Assembly (NCBI GenBank): GCA_029939235.1 | Contig: JAOZTG010000004.1 | Span: 13,223-51,951, forward strand | From: Flavobacteriaceae bacterium | GTDB lineage: Bacteria > Bacteroidota > Bacteroidia > Flavobacteriales > Flavobacteriaceae | Reading direction: 5' to 3' | Length of the DNA: 38,729 nucleotides | In this document: piece by piece, positions 6,190 through 15,294 of the stretch | Layout of the letters: every line of letters begins with the position of its first letter | How positions within the stretch are numbered: position 1 is the stretch's first letter | Made by a program: the position numbers and the translations under genes | The notes under the pieces: model-generated | Told to the model about the DNA's origin: nothing | Seen by the model: the letters and a program-made list of their open reading frames with translations, nothing else | Database searches by the model: none

Positions 6190-8529
6190 ATGAAAGTATG
6201 TATTGCCGAAAAACCAAGTGTTGCCCGTGAAATTGCCAATATTTTAGGAGCAAATACCAGACATGATGGTTATTTTGAAGGCAACGGATATGCTGTTACG
6301 TATACTTTTGGCCATTTATGTACTTTATTTGAGCCACATGACTATAAACCTTACTGGAAAAGCTGGGACTTGAATAATTTACCCATGCTTCCTGATAAAT
6401 TTAAAACCAAAGTAGTTTCTAATTCTGGAATTAAAAAACAATTCAATATTGTTAAAGGTTTATTTAATAAAGCTACCGAAGTCATTAATTGTGGTGATGC
6501 AGGGCAGGAAGGAGAATTGATTCAAAGATGGGTAATCCATCAGGCAGGATACAAAGGAGAAGTGAAAAGACTTTGGATCTCCTCTTTGACTACTGAAGCG
6601 ATTAAAGAAGGTTTTGATAATCTAAAGCCATCAGAACAATATGACAATTTGTATTATGCAGGATTTTCAAGGGCAATTGGTGATTGGCTTTTAGGAATGA
6701 ACGCAACAAGATTATATACCGTAAAACATGGTGGTTACAAGCAGGTTTTGTCAGTAGGAAGAGTACAAACTCCCACTTTAGCCATGCTCGTTGATCGTTT
6801 TAAAGAAATTCAAAATTTCAAACCCCAACCCTATTGGGAATTACAGACTTTATACCGAAAAATCCTTTTTAATTGTGAAGAAGGTCGATTCTTAAAAAAA
6901 GAAGAAGGTGAAACTTTTGCTGAAAGAGTAAAAAAAAGTGATTTTGAAATTGTTTCTGTCACAAAAAAAAATGGTAAAGAATACGCTCCAAAGCTATTTG
7001 ATCTAACCGGATTACAAGTTTATTGCAATAGTAAATTTGGCTTTACAGCGGATGAAACACTAAAAATTGTTCAAAAATTATACGAGCAAAAAGTAGTAAC
7101 TTATCCAAGAGTAGATACTACTTTTTTACCAAATGATGTCTACCCTAAAGTTAAAGGAATCCTTTCAAAATTAAAAAGTTACAATTCTTTAGTTCAACCA
7201 TTACTGCAAAGTAAAATTAAAAAATCCTCCAAGGTATTTAATGATAAAAAAGTAACTGATCACCATGCGATTATTCCAACAGGAGTACAAATAAAATTAC
7301 AATATAACCAACAACAGGTGTATGATATTATCACACGTCGTTTTATTGCAGTTTTTTATGATGATTGTAAAGTTTCGAATACTGCAGTAATCGGTAAAGC
7401 CGAAACGGTTACCTTTAAAACAACCGGAAAAGAGATCATAGAAAAAGGCTGGCGAGTGGTTTTTGACACCTCGACTTCGCTCGGTGCAGGCAAGACTTCA
7501 CCAGGTACAAATACTAAAAAGGAAGAAAAAGGAATTTTACCCACTTTTGTAAAAGGAGAAAAAGGTCCACATGAACCTTCTTTTTTAGAAAAAGAAACCA
7601 AAGCTCCAAAATATTTTACCGAAGCAACTCTTTTACGAGCAATGGAAACTGCTGGCAAACAGGTAGATGATGATGAAATGAGAGAATTGATGAAAGAAAA
7701 TGGCATCGGCCGACCTTCTACCCGGGCAAATATTATTGAAACACTTTTTAGGCGAAAATATATTGTCCGTAAAAAGAAACAGATCATTCCAACCGATACC
7801 GGCATTCGGCTAATTGATACTATTCAAAATAAATTATTAAAATCAGCTGAATTAACCGGAAGATGGGAAAAGCAATTGAAAGAGATTGAAAAGGGAGATT
7901 TCAATGCAGGAACTTTTATCAGGAACATGAAAAAAATGGTAGATGATCTGGTGTATGAGGTTAGAACCGAAAAAAGAGCCAACATTTCATCCGTTTCTGC
8001 TAAAAACACTAAGATTCCCGTTTCCACGGAAATGACAAAAAGTATAATAACCCAAAAATGTCCAAAGTGTAAAAAAGGAACTATTTTAAAGGGGAAAACT
8101 GCTTATGGTTGCAGTGAATATAAAAATGGTTGTGATTTCAGACTTCCATTTCTTATTAAGAATAAGAAAATATCAGAAAATCAATTTATTAGATTATTAA
8201 AAAAAGGGTGTACGGTAAATTTAAAGGGTTTTAGAACAAATGCTGGAGTTGTGGAAGGTTTGGTCAGATTTGATGATAATTATAAATTGATCTTTGAAGA
8301 AAAGAAAAGTTCCGTGACAACGGAAAGAAAAGAAAAAGACAATAATGTTGAGTTGATCTGTCCGAAGTGCAAAAAAGGCAAAATTCTAAAAGGGAAAAAA
8401 GCTTATGGTTGCAGCGAGTACAAAAATGGTTGTGATTTTGTTTTTAGTTTTGAAAAAATACGAGAGATTGCCAATGGTAAAGAACTTACAAGATCATTGG
8501 TCTATGCAATATTGAATGGAAAAGACTAA
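6190..8529 (+). CDS. topB: DNA topoisomerase III (type IA)
   Basis: 779 residues. An N-terminal TOPRIM domain (MKVCIAEKPSVAREIANILG; NCGDAGQEGELI) is followed by the type IA core with FSRAIGDWLLGMNATRLYT, the QVLSVGRVQTPTLAML segment, the catalytic Tyr305 in TYPRVDT, DHHAIIPT, and the NGIGRPSTRA motif. The C-terminus holds two tandem zinc-ribbon repeats (each CPKCKKG, then AYGCSEYKNGCDF), at about residues 624-655 and 722-753. The enzyme relaxes and decatenates DNA through a transient 5'-phosphotyrosine. An odd, GC-richer stretch around 7467-7510 encodes TSTSLGAGKTSPGTN, an insertion in a variable loop after GWRVVFD that resembles a dispersed repeat. The 3' end overlaps the next gene by 14 bp. 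Confidence 0.95.
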   Translation: MKVCIAEKPSVAREIANILGANTRHDGYFEGNGYAVTYTFGHLCTLFEPHDYKPYWKSWDLNNLPMLPDKFKTKVVSNSGIKKQFNIVKGLFNKATEVINCGDAGQEGELIQRWVIHQAGYKGEVKRLWISSLTTEAIKEGFDNLKPSEQYDNLYYAGFSRAIGDWLLGMNATRLYTVKHGGYKQVLSVGRVQTPTLAMLVDRFKEIQNFKPQPYWELQTLYRKILFNCEEGRFLKKEEGETFAERVKKSDFEIVSVTKKNGKEYAPKLFDLTGLQVYCNSKFGFTADETLKIVQKLYEQKVVTYPRVDTTFLPNDVYPKVKGILSKLKSYNSLVQPLLQSKIKKSSKVFNDKKVTDHHAIIPTGVQIKLQYNQQQVYDIITRRFIAVFYDDCKVSNTAVIGKAETVTFKTTGKEIIEKGWRVVFDTSTSLGAGKTSPGTNTKKEEKGILPTFVKGEKGPHEPSFLEKETKAPKYFTEATLLRAMETAGKQVDDDEMRELMKENGIGRPSTRANIIETLFRRKYIVRKKKQIIPTDTGIRLIDTIQNKLLKSAELTGRWEKQLKEIEKGDFNAGTFIRNMKKMVDDLVYEVRTEKRANISSVSAKNTKIPVSTEMTKSIITQKCPKCKKGTILKGKTAYGCSEYKNGCDFRLPFLIKNKKISENQFIRLLKKGCTVNLKGFRTNAGVVEGLVRFDDNYKLIFEEKKSSVTTERKEKDNNVELICPKCKKGKILKGKKAYGCSEYKNGCDFVFSFEKIREIANGKELTRSLVYAILNGKD
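7467..7491. repeat. Short dispersed-repeat-like insertion inside topB
   Basis: Reading CACCTCGACTTCGCTCGG then TGCAGGC, this stretch is conspicuously GC-richer than its surroundings and can fold with a CAC/GTG plus CGA/TCG stem. It resembles the dispersed GAGCGAAGTCGA-type repeats known from Bacteroidota genomes. It stays in frame, adding a Ser/Thr/Gly-rich loop. A degenerate copy is at 23425-23449. The identification is by memory of the repeat type and has not been searched. Confidence 0.4.
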
Positions 8530-9100
8530 AGAACACTGGCATTTTATCATTAATAAACCTTATGGTTATTTGAGTCAGTTTGTTAATAATCAGACTAAAA
8601 GGAAGAATAAAAAATTATTAGGAACATTATATGATTTTCCTGATAACACTATGGCCATTGGTAGATTGGATGAAGATTCAGAAGGATTATTATTTTTAAC
8701 GACAGATGGTAAAATCAGTGAATTAGTTAGAAGTAAAATAGTAGAAAAAGAGTATTATGCTCAGGTAGATGGTGTGATCACAAAGAAAGCTGTTGATAGA
8801 ATGAGTGCAGGAGTTGAGATTGGAATAAATGGTAAAAAATATCTTACAAAGGCATGCAAAGTGTTTAATCTGCTTCCATCCCCTATTTTCTCCGAAAGGA
8901 GTAAAAAGATCAGGGATGAGCGTCATGGACCAACCAGTTGGGTTTCTATCACTTTAACAGAAGGAAAATTCAGGCAGGTAAGAAAAATGACGGCAGCTGT
9001 TGGCTTTCCTACTTTAAGATTGATCAGAGTACGAATCGGAAATATAGAACTTGGTGAAATGAAAGCCGGAGAAGTTAAAGAAGTAGATCAATTATTGTAA
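8516..9100 (+). CDS. rluE: rRNA large-subunit pseudouridine synthase, RluE-type
   Basis: 194 residues of the RsuA/RluB/E/F pseudouridine synthase family, without the N-terminal S4 domain, as in RluE. Visible motifs: INKPYGYLSQF at the start, the catalytic motif GRLDEDSEGLL with Asp52, KEYYAQVDG, and the C-terminal LTEGKFRQVRKM segment followed by LRLIRVRIG. In E. coli RluE isomerises a uridine of 23S rRNA domain V; assignment to the same site here rests on family similarity. Its ATG lies inside the last codons of topB (14-bp overlap), pointing to translational coupling, and it ends 3 bp before the glycosyltransferase. Confidence 0.88.
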   Translation: MEKTKEHWHFIINKPYGYLSQFVNNQTKRKNKKLLGTLYDFPDNTMAIGRLDEDSEGLLFLTTDGKISELVRSKIVEKEYYAQVDGVITKKAVDRMSAGVEIGINGKKYLTKACKVFNLLPSPIFSERSKKIRDERHGPTSWVSITLTEGKFRQVRKMTAAVGFPTLRLIRVRIGNIELGEMKAGEVKEVDQLL

Positions 9101-9103
9101 ACA

Positions 9104-10363
9104 ATGAATGATAGAAGTTTTAAAATGAGAAAATTATTAATTATCGGATTTGTTTGGCCGGAACCAGATTCTACAGCTGCAGGAGGCAGAATGTTACAAC
9201 TGATATCTTTTTTTCAAAAAAACAATTTTAAAATTACTTTTGTTAGTACTGCTGCAAAAACAGACAAGTCCTTTATTTTAGAAGACCTAGATATTCAAAC
9301 ACATCAAATTGAATTGAACGATGTAAGTTTTGATAAACTGTTGAAAGAAGTAGATCCGGAAATTGTTTTGTTTGATCGATTTCTAACAGAAGAACAATTT
9401 GGCTGGCGAGTTACAGAAACCTGCCCAAATGCACTGCGAATTCTGGATACAGAAGACCTGCATTTTTTAAGACATGCCCGTCATCAGGCTTTTAAAAATA
9501 AAGAAAAAATATCTTTAGAATATCTTGTTAATGATTTAACCAAAAGGGAATTAGGGAGTGTTTATCGCTGTGATCTGTCATTGATCATTTCAAAATTTGA
9601 AATCGAACTTTTGACCAATACTTTTAAGATAGATGATTCTCTTTTACTATATCTTCCATTTTTGATAGAGCATACAGATCTCAAAATTATTGAATCTTAC
9701 CCATCTTTTGAATATCGAAATAATTTTATGACCATAGGTAATTTCAGGCATGAGCCAAACTGGAATGCAGTTCTTTACTTAAAAAAAACTATTTGGCCAC
9801 TGATTAGAGAAAATCTACCCGAAACAGAACTACATATTTATGGTGCTTATGCAAGTGATAAAGTGAAACAATTACATAATAAAAAGGAAGGATTTATTAT
9901 CAAAGGCTGGGCTGAAAACTCAAAAGATGTATTTATCAATACCAGAGTTTGTCTTGCTCCCTTACAATTTGGAGCCGGACTTAAAGGAAAACTTTTGGAT
10001 GCAATGATTTATGGAACACCCAGTGTAACAACTAAAATTGGTGCAGAAGCCATGCATGCTGATCTTCCCTGGAACGGGTTCATTACAGATGATCCTTTGG
10101 AATTTGCAAAAAGATCTATAGAATTATATCAAAATAAAAAGATATGGATAGATGCTCAAAAAAAAGGTGTTGATATAGTCAATCAATGTTATGATAAATC
10201 AAAATATGAAGATATTTTAATTCAAACTATTTATCTTATTCTTGATCAGTTAAAAGAACATCGTTTGAAAAACTTTACAGGAGCTATGTTACAGCATCAT
10301 ACATTGAAAAGCACTAAATACTTATCAAAATGGATCGAAGAAAAGAATAAGAAGAACCTATGA
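9104..10363 (+). CDS. GT-B fold glycosyltransferase (GT4-like)
   Basis: 419 residues. The N-terminal Rossmann half starts with KLLIIGFVWPEPDSTAAGGR and includes a DRFLTEEQFGWR loop and RILDTEDLHFLRHAR. The C-terminal half has MTIGNFRHEPNWNAVLYL, TELHIYGAY, IIKGWAE and the donor-binding region LQFGAGLKGKLLDAM followed by GTPSVTTKIGAEAM. This is the layout of GT4-type transferases that use nucleotide sugars for surface polysaccharide or glycolipid synthesis; acceptor and sugar are unknown. No signal peptide, so cytoplasmic or membrane-associated. The start is either 9104 or the second Met at 9125 (MRKLLIIG), which looks more conventional. It is the third gene of the topB operon, with no functional link obvious, and it ends 1 bp from the convergent S9 peptidase stop. 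Confidence 0.8.
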   Translation: MNDRSFKMRKLLIIGFVWPEPDSTAAGGRMLQLISFFQKNNFKITFVSTAAKTDKSFILEDLDIQTHQIELNDVSFDKLLKEVDPEIVLFDRFLTEEQFGWRVTETCPNALRILDTEDLHFLRHARHQAFKNKEKISLEYLVNDLTKRELGSVYRCDLSLIISKFEIELLTNTFKIDDSLLLYLPFLIEHTDLKIIESYPSFEYRNNFMTIGNFRHEPNWNAVLYLKKTIWPLIRENLPETELHIYGAYASDKVKQLHNKKEGFIIKGWAENSKDVFINTRVCLAPLQFGAGLKGKLLDAMIYGTPSVTTKIGAEAMHADLPWNGFITDDPLEFAKRSIELYQNKKIWIDAQKKGVDIVNQCYDKSKYEDILIQTIYLILDQLKEHRLKNFTGAMLQHHTLKSTKYLSKWIEEKNKKNL

Positions 10364-10364
10364 T

Positions 10365-12395
10365 CTATTCCTTTTTATACTTTTCAAACCATGCCAGGAT
10401 ATTTGCTACTTTTGTAATTAAATTACTTGGCCTTGCTGCTATTCCATGACCTGCACCTGGTATTTCAACTAAAACAGACTCTATTTTACGTAACTTTAAA
10501 GCATGATATAACTGTTTTGCTTCACTTGGTGGTGTGCGCAGATCATCCATTCCTACCATGACCATGGTGGGAGTTTCTACATTTCCAACAAGAGATAAGG
10601 GAGAAAATTTCCAGTAATTTTCAAAATTCTCCCATGGCTGTCCGGGATATCTTGAATTAGCATAAACAAAATAATTATCTGCAACTAAAGTTTTACTTAT
10701 CCAGTTTACAACAGGTTTGATAACAGCAGCAGCCTCAAAACGATTATTCTTTCCTATGATCCATGCTGTCATAATTCCTCCGGCACTACCTCCGGTAACA
10801 AAAAGCTGTTCTTCATGAGCAATTCCTTTTTTGATCAAAGCATCCACGCCATCCATCACATCATTATAATCCTCACCGGGATAATTGTTTAATAATAAAT
10901 TTGCAAATTCTTCTCCATAACTGGTACTACCCCTAGGGTTTGGATAAAACACAATGTACCCGGCAGCAGCAAACAACTGTATCTCAGCAGAAAATCGGTC
11001 ACCATAATTTAGTATGGGTCCACCGTGATTTTCCACTAAAAGTGGATATTTTTTTGAAGCATTATAATTTGGCGGATAAACGATCCAACCCTGGATATCA
11101 CGTTGATCAAAACTACTTTTATACCAGATCTCCTCTACTTCACCCAAAGTTCTATAGTTTAGCAGATCTGCATTTAGGTTGGTAATCGTTTGTAATGATT
11201 TGGCTTTTTTAATGGCCAGTTCAGCCGGAAACTCTGGAGTGGAGTATGTATAGGCAATTGTCCCATTATTGGAAACAGAAAATGAACCACCTGCATAAGG
11301 ACGACCAATAGAAGTTCCTCCTAAATTATCAGCCAGTTTTTTAATTATCCCAGTCAGATTTACATGAGCAATTTTTGTATTTCCTTTATCATCGTAAGAA
11401 AAGTACAAGCCTTCACTTTTATCATCCCAAATAATATTGGAAACATTTCTATCAAGTGTGGTTGTCAGCACTTTTTTTGAAGAACCATCTATATGCATGA
11501 TACTTAATTGATGGGTTTGATGTGCCTGTTTTTTATCTTCAAAGCCGCTATAAGCAATATATTTACCGTTTGGTGAAACCTTTGGAGATTGATCCGGACC
11601 TTTTGCTGTGGTCAGTTGGATGATCTTACCTGAATTTATTTCAACACTATAAACTTCTGAATTTCTAAAATCATATTCCCAGTCTTCATTTCTGTTCGCC
11701 GAAAAATAAATTTTATCACTTTTTGGTGACCAGGACAAAGATCCACGATGGTGAAAATTATCTTTTGTAATTTGTCTGGCAGCACCTCCATCAGCAGAAA
11801 TTACAAAAATATGTTGAAATCCAGGATCGAGATAACCTTTACCATCGGCTTCATGTTTTAATCTATTGGTGATTCTGGGAGTTTCTGCCCATTTAGCTCC
11901 TTTTGGTTTTGCTGGTAATTTTGCTGCTACCGGTGGCTTTTCGGGTACATGCATGCTAAAAGCCAGTTGTAAACCATTGGGTGACCATGTAAGAGAGCCC
12001 GGACTAAAAGGCAATTGTGATATTTTTGCAATTTTACCTGTTTTGACCCAATACATATAAATTTCTGATCCTTCAATTGTACTGCTCACAAATGCAATTC
12101 TATTTCCTGAAGGTGACCAACTTGCCGAGGATTCACTTACTTCTCTTGAAGTTAATTTTTGATGGTCAGTACCATTTGTTCTAACCATCCATAAATTACT
12201 TCTTTTTTTATCTTTCATGATGTCAAACCCCATACGTTGATATACAACCCATTCGCCATTAGGTGAAATTTGTGGATTGGAAACATATTCCAGATCAAAA
12301 ACATCCAAATAAGAAAAATTTGATTTTGTGTTTTGAGAAATTCCATTTGGAATGAAAATATACAGGAACAGGATAATAAATGCTATTTTTTGCAT
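10365..12395 (-). CDS. S9 family peptidase (dipeptidyl/acylaminoacyl peptidase)
   Basis: 676 residues with a signal peptide (MQKIAFIILFLYIFIPNGISQ), so probably periplasmic. Residues about 30-400 are PD40/WD40-like beta-propeller repeats (VSNPQISPNGEWVVY, SASWSPSGNRIAFVSS, SLTWSPNGLQLAFS, SPKVSPNGKYIAYSG). The C-terminal alpha/beta hydrolase has Ser537 in GGSAGG, Asp618 in MDDLRTP and His650 in GAGHG, the expected triad order of prolyl oligopeptidase-like enzymes. The propeller restricts entry to small peptides; the enzyme would release dipeptides or acylated residues from oligopeptides. A proline/alanine/lysine-rich insertion (VPEKPPVAAKLPAKPKGAK) lies within the propeller. Single gene, with stop codons of the two convergent genes only one base apart. 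Confidence 0.9.
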   Translation of the reverse strand: MQKIAFIILFLYIFIPNGISQNTKSNFSYLDVFDLEYVSNPQISPNGEWVVYQRMGFDIMKDKKRSNLWMVRTNGTDHQKLTSREVSESSASWSPSGNRIAFVSSTIEGSEIYMYWVKTGKIAKISQLPFSPGSLTWSPNGLQLAFSMHVPEKPPVAAKLPAKPKGAKWAETPRITNRLKHEADGKGYLDPGFQHIFVISADGGAARQITKDNFHHRGSLSWSPKSDKIYFSANRNEDWEYDFRNSEVYSVEINSGKIIQLTTAKGPDQSPKVSPNGKYIAYSGFEDKKQAHQTHQLSIMHIDGSSKKVLTTTLDRNVSNIIWDDKSEGLYFSYDDKGNTKIAHVNLTGIIKKLADNLGGTSIGRPYAGGSFSVSNNGTIAYTYSTPEFPAELAIKKAKSLQTITNLNADLLNYRTLGEVEEIWYKSSFDQRDIQGWIVYPPNYNASKKYPLLVENHGGPILNYGDRFSAEIQLFAAAGYIVFYPNPRGSTSYGEEFANLLLNNYPGEDYNDVMDGVDALIKKGIAHEEQLFVTGGSAGGIMTAWIIGKNNRFEAAAVIKPVVNWISKTLVADNYFVYANSRYPGQPWENFENYWKFSPLSLVGNVETPTMVMVGMDDLRTPPSEAKQLYHALKLRKIESVLVEIPGAGHGIAARPSNLITKVANILAWFEKYKKE

Positions 12396-12443
12396 AATAA
12401 ATAGTTTTTTATAATTTCTAAGATAGAATAAAATTCAATAAAA

Positions 12444-13060
12444 TTAGAACGCTTCGGTCATATTAAAATAAAATAAGGTTTGTCCGCTAAGAGGGTCATG
12501 CCCCCAACATCTATTCTAAAATTCATCCTGGGCTGTACTTCTATTCTCAATTCTGCTCCAAAATTTGGCATTATTTCACTCCAGTTTTTAAAATCAGGGC
12601 CAATCGTTCCCATACCTGCCCAGGCAGTAAATCCTAGTTTTGATAGAATTTTTTTGAATTTGGTTTCATCTCCTGCATTGATCATTTGCCGATATTCAAC
12701 CAATGCATAAAATGCGTTATCATCACGGTACACCGTAATAGTTATCAAAGCTACTTTTAAAAAGCATTCTAACAAATACTCTAAATCTATTACTATTAAA
12801 GAATAATTGCGGACGAACCATAACGAGTCCCCCACCTGAAAACATATATGAAAAAGCCAAAGGAAGAACTGATCGCTTCAAAATAGAATCCGTTTTTTTT
12901 GTTGAAAATGTGAATAATGCACTACCACCTATAAGAGCACCGTAATCAGGTGTATATCCGGAGCCTTCCAAAATACTAAAACGAAAATTCTTTTTTGCCT
13001 TTTTTTCTTTTCTAATTTTTTTACAGATATCAACAAGCTAATAATTTTGAAATAAGATGA
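12444..13060 (-). pseudogene. Decayed BamA/surface-antigen-like outer-membrane protein
   Basis: Two pieces of one outer-membrane beta-barrel gene remain. The N-terminal piece (roughly 13013-12725) reads KKNFRFSILEGSGYTPDYG, IGGSALFTFS, VLPLAFSYMFSGGG, VRPQLFFNSNRFR and ends DNYYGV. The C-terminal piece (about 12735-12444) reads AFYALVEYRQMINAGDE, GFTAWAGMGTIGP, MPNFGAELRIEVQPRMN and ends YFNMTEAF if one T is restored near 12475. This is the order of the Bacteroidota BamA/TamA-type outer-membrane proteins I know, but the roughly 180-200 residues that normally separate the pieces are missing. There is a frame change between them, a second one near the end, and a TAG upstream of the first piece. 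No ATG or signal peptide remains. A -7 box-like TATCTTTG survives at 13073-13080. Confidence 0.7.
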
Positions 13061-13090
13061 TTTTAAAAAAAGGCAAAGATATAGTAATTT

Positions 13091-13957
13091 TTATTTATTA
13101 TTCTTGTGCTGATTATTGTGATAATATTCACTCAATTCTTTGGCATTTTGCATGATCTTTTTATGTTTGGTCCTATCAATTCCTGCTTCGGTCAGAATAT
13201 TTGGATTGTTACAAATATCTTTGCACAAAACATATCCTTTTTCTAATAATTTTTCAATATCTTTTTTAGACAAGGTAGTTAAAGTGGTTATTGGAAACAA
13301 ACCATGTTTATTAATTTCAACACTAAGACTATTATTATGAGGATAATCCCAACTTACAAGTTTCAATCCGGCGCATTCTCCATATTTAATCGCTTCTGAT
13401 GAAAATCGTGTATTGGTATAGATCCATTGTTCATGTATAAAATGATTTCCTTCTTCTTTTTTATGTTCTTTCTCAATGTCTAAAAAACGTGATTGAATGT
13501 ATAATGGAATTTTAACATCATTTACCCTACCCTGCTGGTTGTGATATTTACATTCAACCATGATATGTTTGTGATCATTTTTAACTACAACATCTACCTC
13601 GTGGGTTACACAATGTCCCTCAACTATTACCCCAACCTCTGTTTCATAACCTTCTTCTTTGATGATTGCAGCAACAAATTTTTCAAATGGAAACCCGGAA
13701 GGTCCCAATTCCATGATGGCTTTTTTAAGTTTGTATCTTGAGGCATTTGATCGTGATCTGCTTTTATTCAACATTTTAAAAGCCATTTGATAAATTTCTT
13801 TGGTTGTAATTCCATCATATAACCTGCTATTAACGGTATTGACAATATTTTGGATAAGCTCTTCTCCTGCTTTCGTTCTTCTAAGGGAAGCTTTTAATTT
13901 TTCAATATTAAAATCAACCAGTTCACCTGAAAACTTTTTAACCTTTATTTTACCCAT
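13091..13957 (-). CDS. ATP-cone domain plus Mrr-like PD-(D/E)XK nuclease
   Basis: 288 residues. Residues 1 to about 90 form an ATP-cone (KVKKFSGELVDFNIEKLKASLRRTKAG then the YDGITTKEIYQMAF helix and SRSNASRYKLKKA), the nucleotide-binding domain best known from ribonucleotide reductases and NrdR. The C-terminal part is an Mrr-like restriction endonuclease fold with Asp122 in HEVDVVV and E135-C-K137 in VECKYHNQ, the PD-(D/E)XK core, followed by a segment containing WIYTNTRFSSEAIKY. Family knowledge suggests a DNA-cleaving enzyme gated by (d)ATP binding. No methyltransferase is adjacent, so a classical restriction-modification role is unlikely, and a modification-dependent or nucleotide-sensing nuclease is possible. 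A -7 box (TATATTTG, 13986-13993 on the minus strand) lies just upstream. Confidence 0.82.
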   Translation of the reverse strand: MGKIKVKKFSGELVDFNIEKLKASLRRTKAGEELIQNIVNTVNSRLYDGITTKEIYQMAFKMLNKSRSRSNASRYKLKKAIMELGPSGFPFEKFVAAIIKEEGYETEVGVIVEGHCVTHEVDVVVKNDHKHIMVECKYHNQQGRVNDVKIPLYIQSRFLDIEKEHKKEEGNHFIHEQWIYTNTRFSSEAIKYGECAGLKLVSWDYPHNNSLSVEINKHGLFPITTLTTLSKKDIEKLLEKGYVLCKDICNNPNILTEAGIDRTKHKKIMQNAKELSEYYHNNQHKNNK

Positions 13958-14108
13958 TTATTTGTCTTTAATATTATTTATCATTCAAATATAGGAATTT
14001 ACAAATTATGAAGATTAAATATATTCATTTGTAAGAATCTATAAAATGAGTATATCAAAAAAAAAAATTTGTTTCTTTTGTGATAGTTGAATTAACTTGA
14101 TGCCGAAA

Positions 14109-15284
14109 CTAATGACTATGTCCTTGTGATGCCCCTTCTTCAGATATTAAATTAAATCCTCCCAGTAAAAACTGATCACCATCTTTAGAAGGATCATCTT
14201 TTATTTCAGTAAAACCATTGTATGTTTTACCTGTAATTATTTCTTTTTTAACAAAGGAATAGCTTTCGTTATCTTCTGATTGTAAGATCAATACATAACT
14301 CTTGCCATCTACATCAACGAGTGTATCTTCCGATAAGGCTTTGGCATTATTATTTTCAATCACAATATCTGCTTCAACAAACATACCTACAATAAAATTT
14401 TGTTCAATAGCATGATCAATATGTGCATGTACCTGAACAGTTCTGTTTTTATCAATTGATTTTCCTATCAAATGAATATGCCCAATAAAACTTTTATCCG
14501 TAGATTCTGGTATTCTAAAAATCACTTTCTGTTCTTTTTTTAGTTTTAACACATCTTTTTCAAACACTCTTAATTCCAGATGAATATGATCCGTATTAAC
14601 GATTTCCATAATTTTATCAGCGGGAGAAACATAAATACCTGTACTAATATTTACATTGGTAATGCTTCCACTTATTGGAGAATAAATGGTAGATACAGAA
14701 GTTAAGTTTCCTTTCTCTACGGAAGCAGGATTGATATTTAACATTTGTAATTTTTTACGTAAACCATGGTACATGGCATTTGTTTTTTTATAATCACTTT
14801 CAGCTTTTAGAAAGCTTTTTTTAGAAGATATTTTTTCAGCAAATAATTCTTCCTGTCGATCATACTCTGATTTTAGAAAAGTCAACTGTTCTGAAATTTC
14901 TAAATATTCTTGCTGCAATTCAACAAATTCAAGATTTTCAATAGTCACCAGCAATTGCCTTTTTTTTACTTTATCGCCAATTAACAAAGGTGAATTTTTG
15001 ATATAGCCTCCCGTAAAAGCACTGATAACCGCTTTACTGTTTGGAGGAACATCGATCATTCCTGTAGTTTTAATATAAGTAGGGAAAGGTTTTTCCGCTA
15101 TACTTACCAATTTCATATTTTCACCTTCAAATTGTGTTTTTGATATACGGATGATATCCTTATTGATAGAAATCTCCTGATCATCAGAGGATACTTTTTT
15201 AATTTCTGAATTACTTTCTGATCTGCCACAACTTATTGCCAAAAATGCAATTAAAAGGATAGCTATATTTTTTATAATTTTCAT
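14109..15284 (-). CDS. RND efflux periplasmic adaptor (CzcB/CusB-type lipoprotein)
   Basis: 391 residues, starting with a lipoprotein signal (IAILLIAFLAISC, lipid-modified Cys19). It has the membrane-fusion-protein layout: a beta-barrel/lipoyl half (VPPNSKAVISAFTGGYI ... LLVTIENLEFVELQQEYLEI), a helical hairpin with EQLTFLKSEYDRQEELFAEKI, the returning lipoyl half (SVSTIYSPISGSITNVNIS) and a C-terminal barrel. It ends with a Gly/His-rich tail (EEGASQGHSH) that could bind metal. It bridges the inner-membrane pump and outer-membrane channel and may chaperone the ion. It lies 10 bp downstream of the pump gene, last in the efflux operon. Confidence 0.9.
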   Translation of the reverse strand: MKIIKNIAILLIAFLAISCGRSESNSEIKKVSSDDQEISINKDIIRISKTQFEGENMKLVSIAEKPFPTYIKTTGMIDVPPNSKAVISAFTGGYIKNSPLLIGDKVKKRQLLVTIENLEFVELQQEYLEISEQLTFLKSEYDRQEELFAEKISSKKSFLKAESDYKKTNAMYHGLRKKLQMLNINPASVEKGNLTSVSTIYSPISGSITNVNISTGIYVSPADKIMEIVNTDHIHLELRVFEKDVLKLKKEQKVIFRIPESTDKSFIGHIHLIGKSIDKNRTVQVHAHIDHAIEQNFIVGMFVEADIVIENNNAKALSEDTLVDVDGKSYVLILQSEDNESYSFVKKEIITGKTYNGFTEIKDDPSKDGDQFLLGGFNLISEEGASQGHSH

Positions 15285-15294
15285 TTTCAGATTT

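Noticed and set aside
7356-7805. 149-codon open frame antisense to topB
   Set aside because: Shadow of a strongly supported type IA topoisomerase; the composition is what antisense reading of its codons gives.
14057-14067. Run of 11 A below the adaptor gene as a terminator
   Set aside because: It would give a T-run in the minus transcript, but no convincing stem precedes it.
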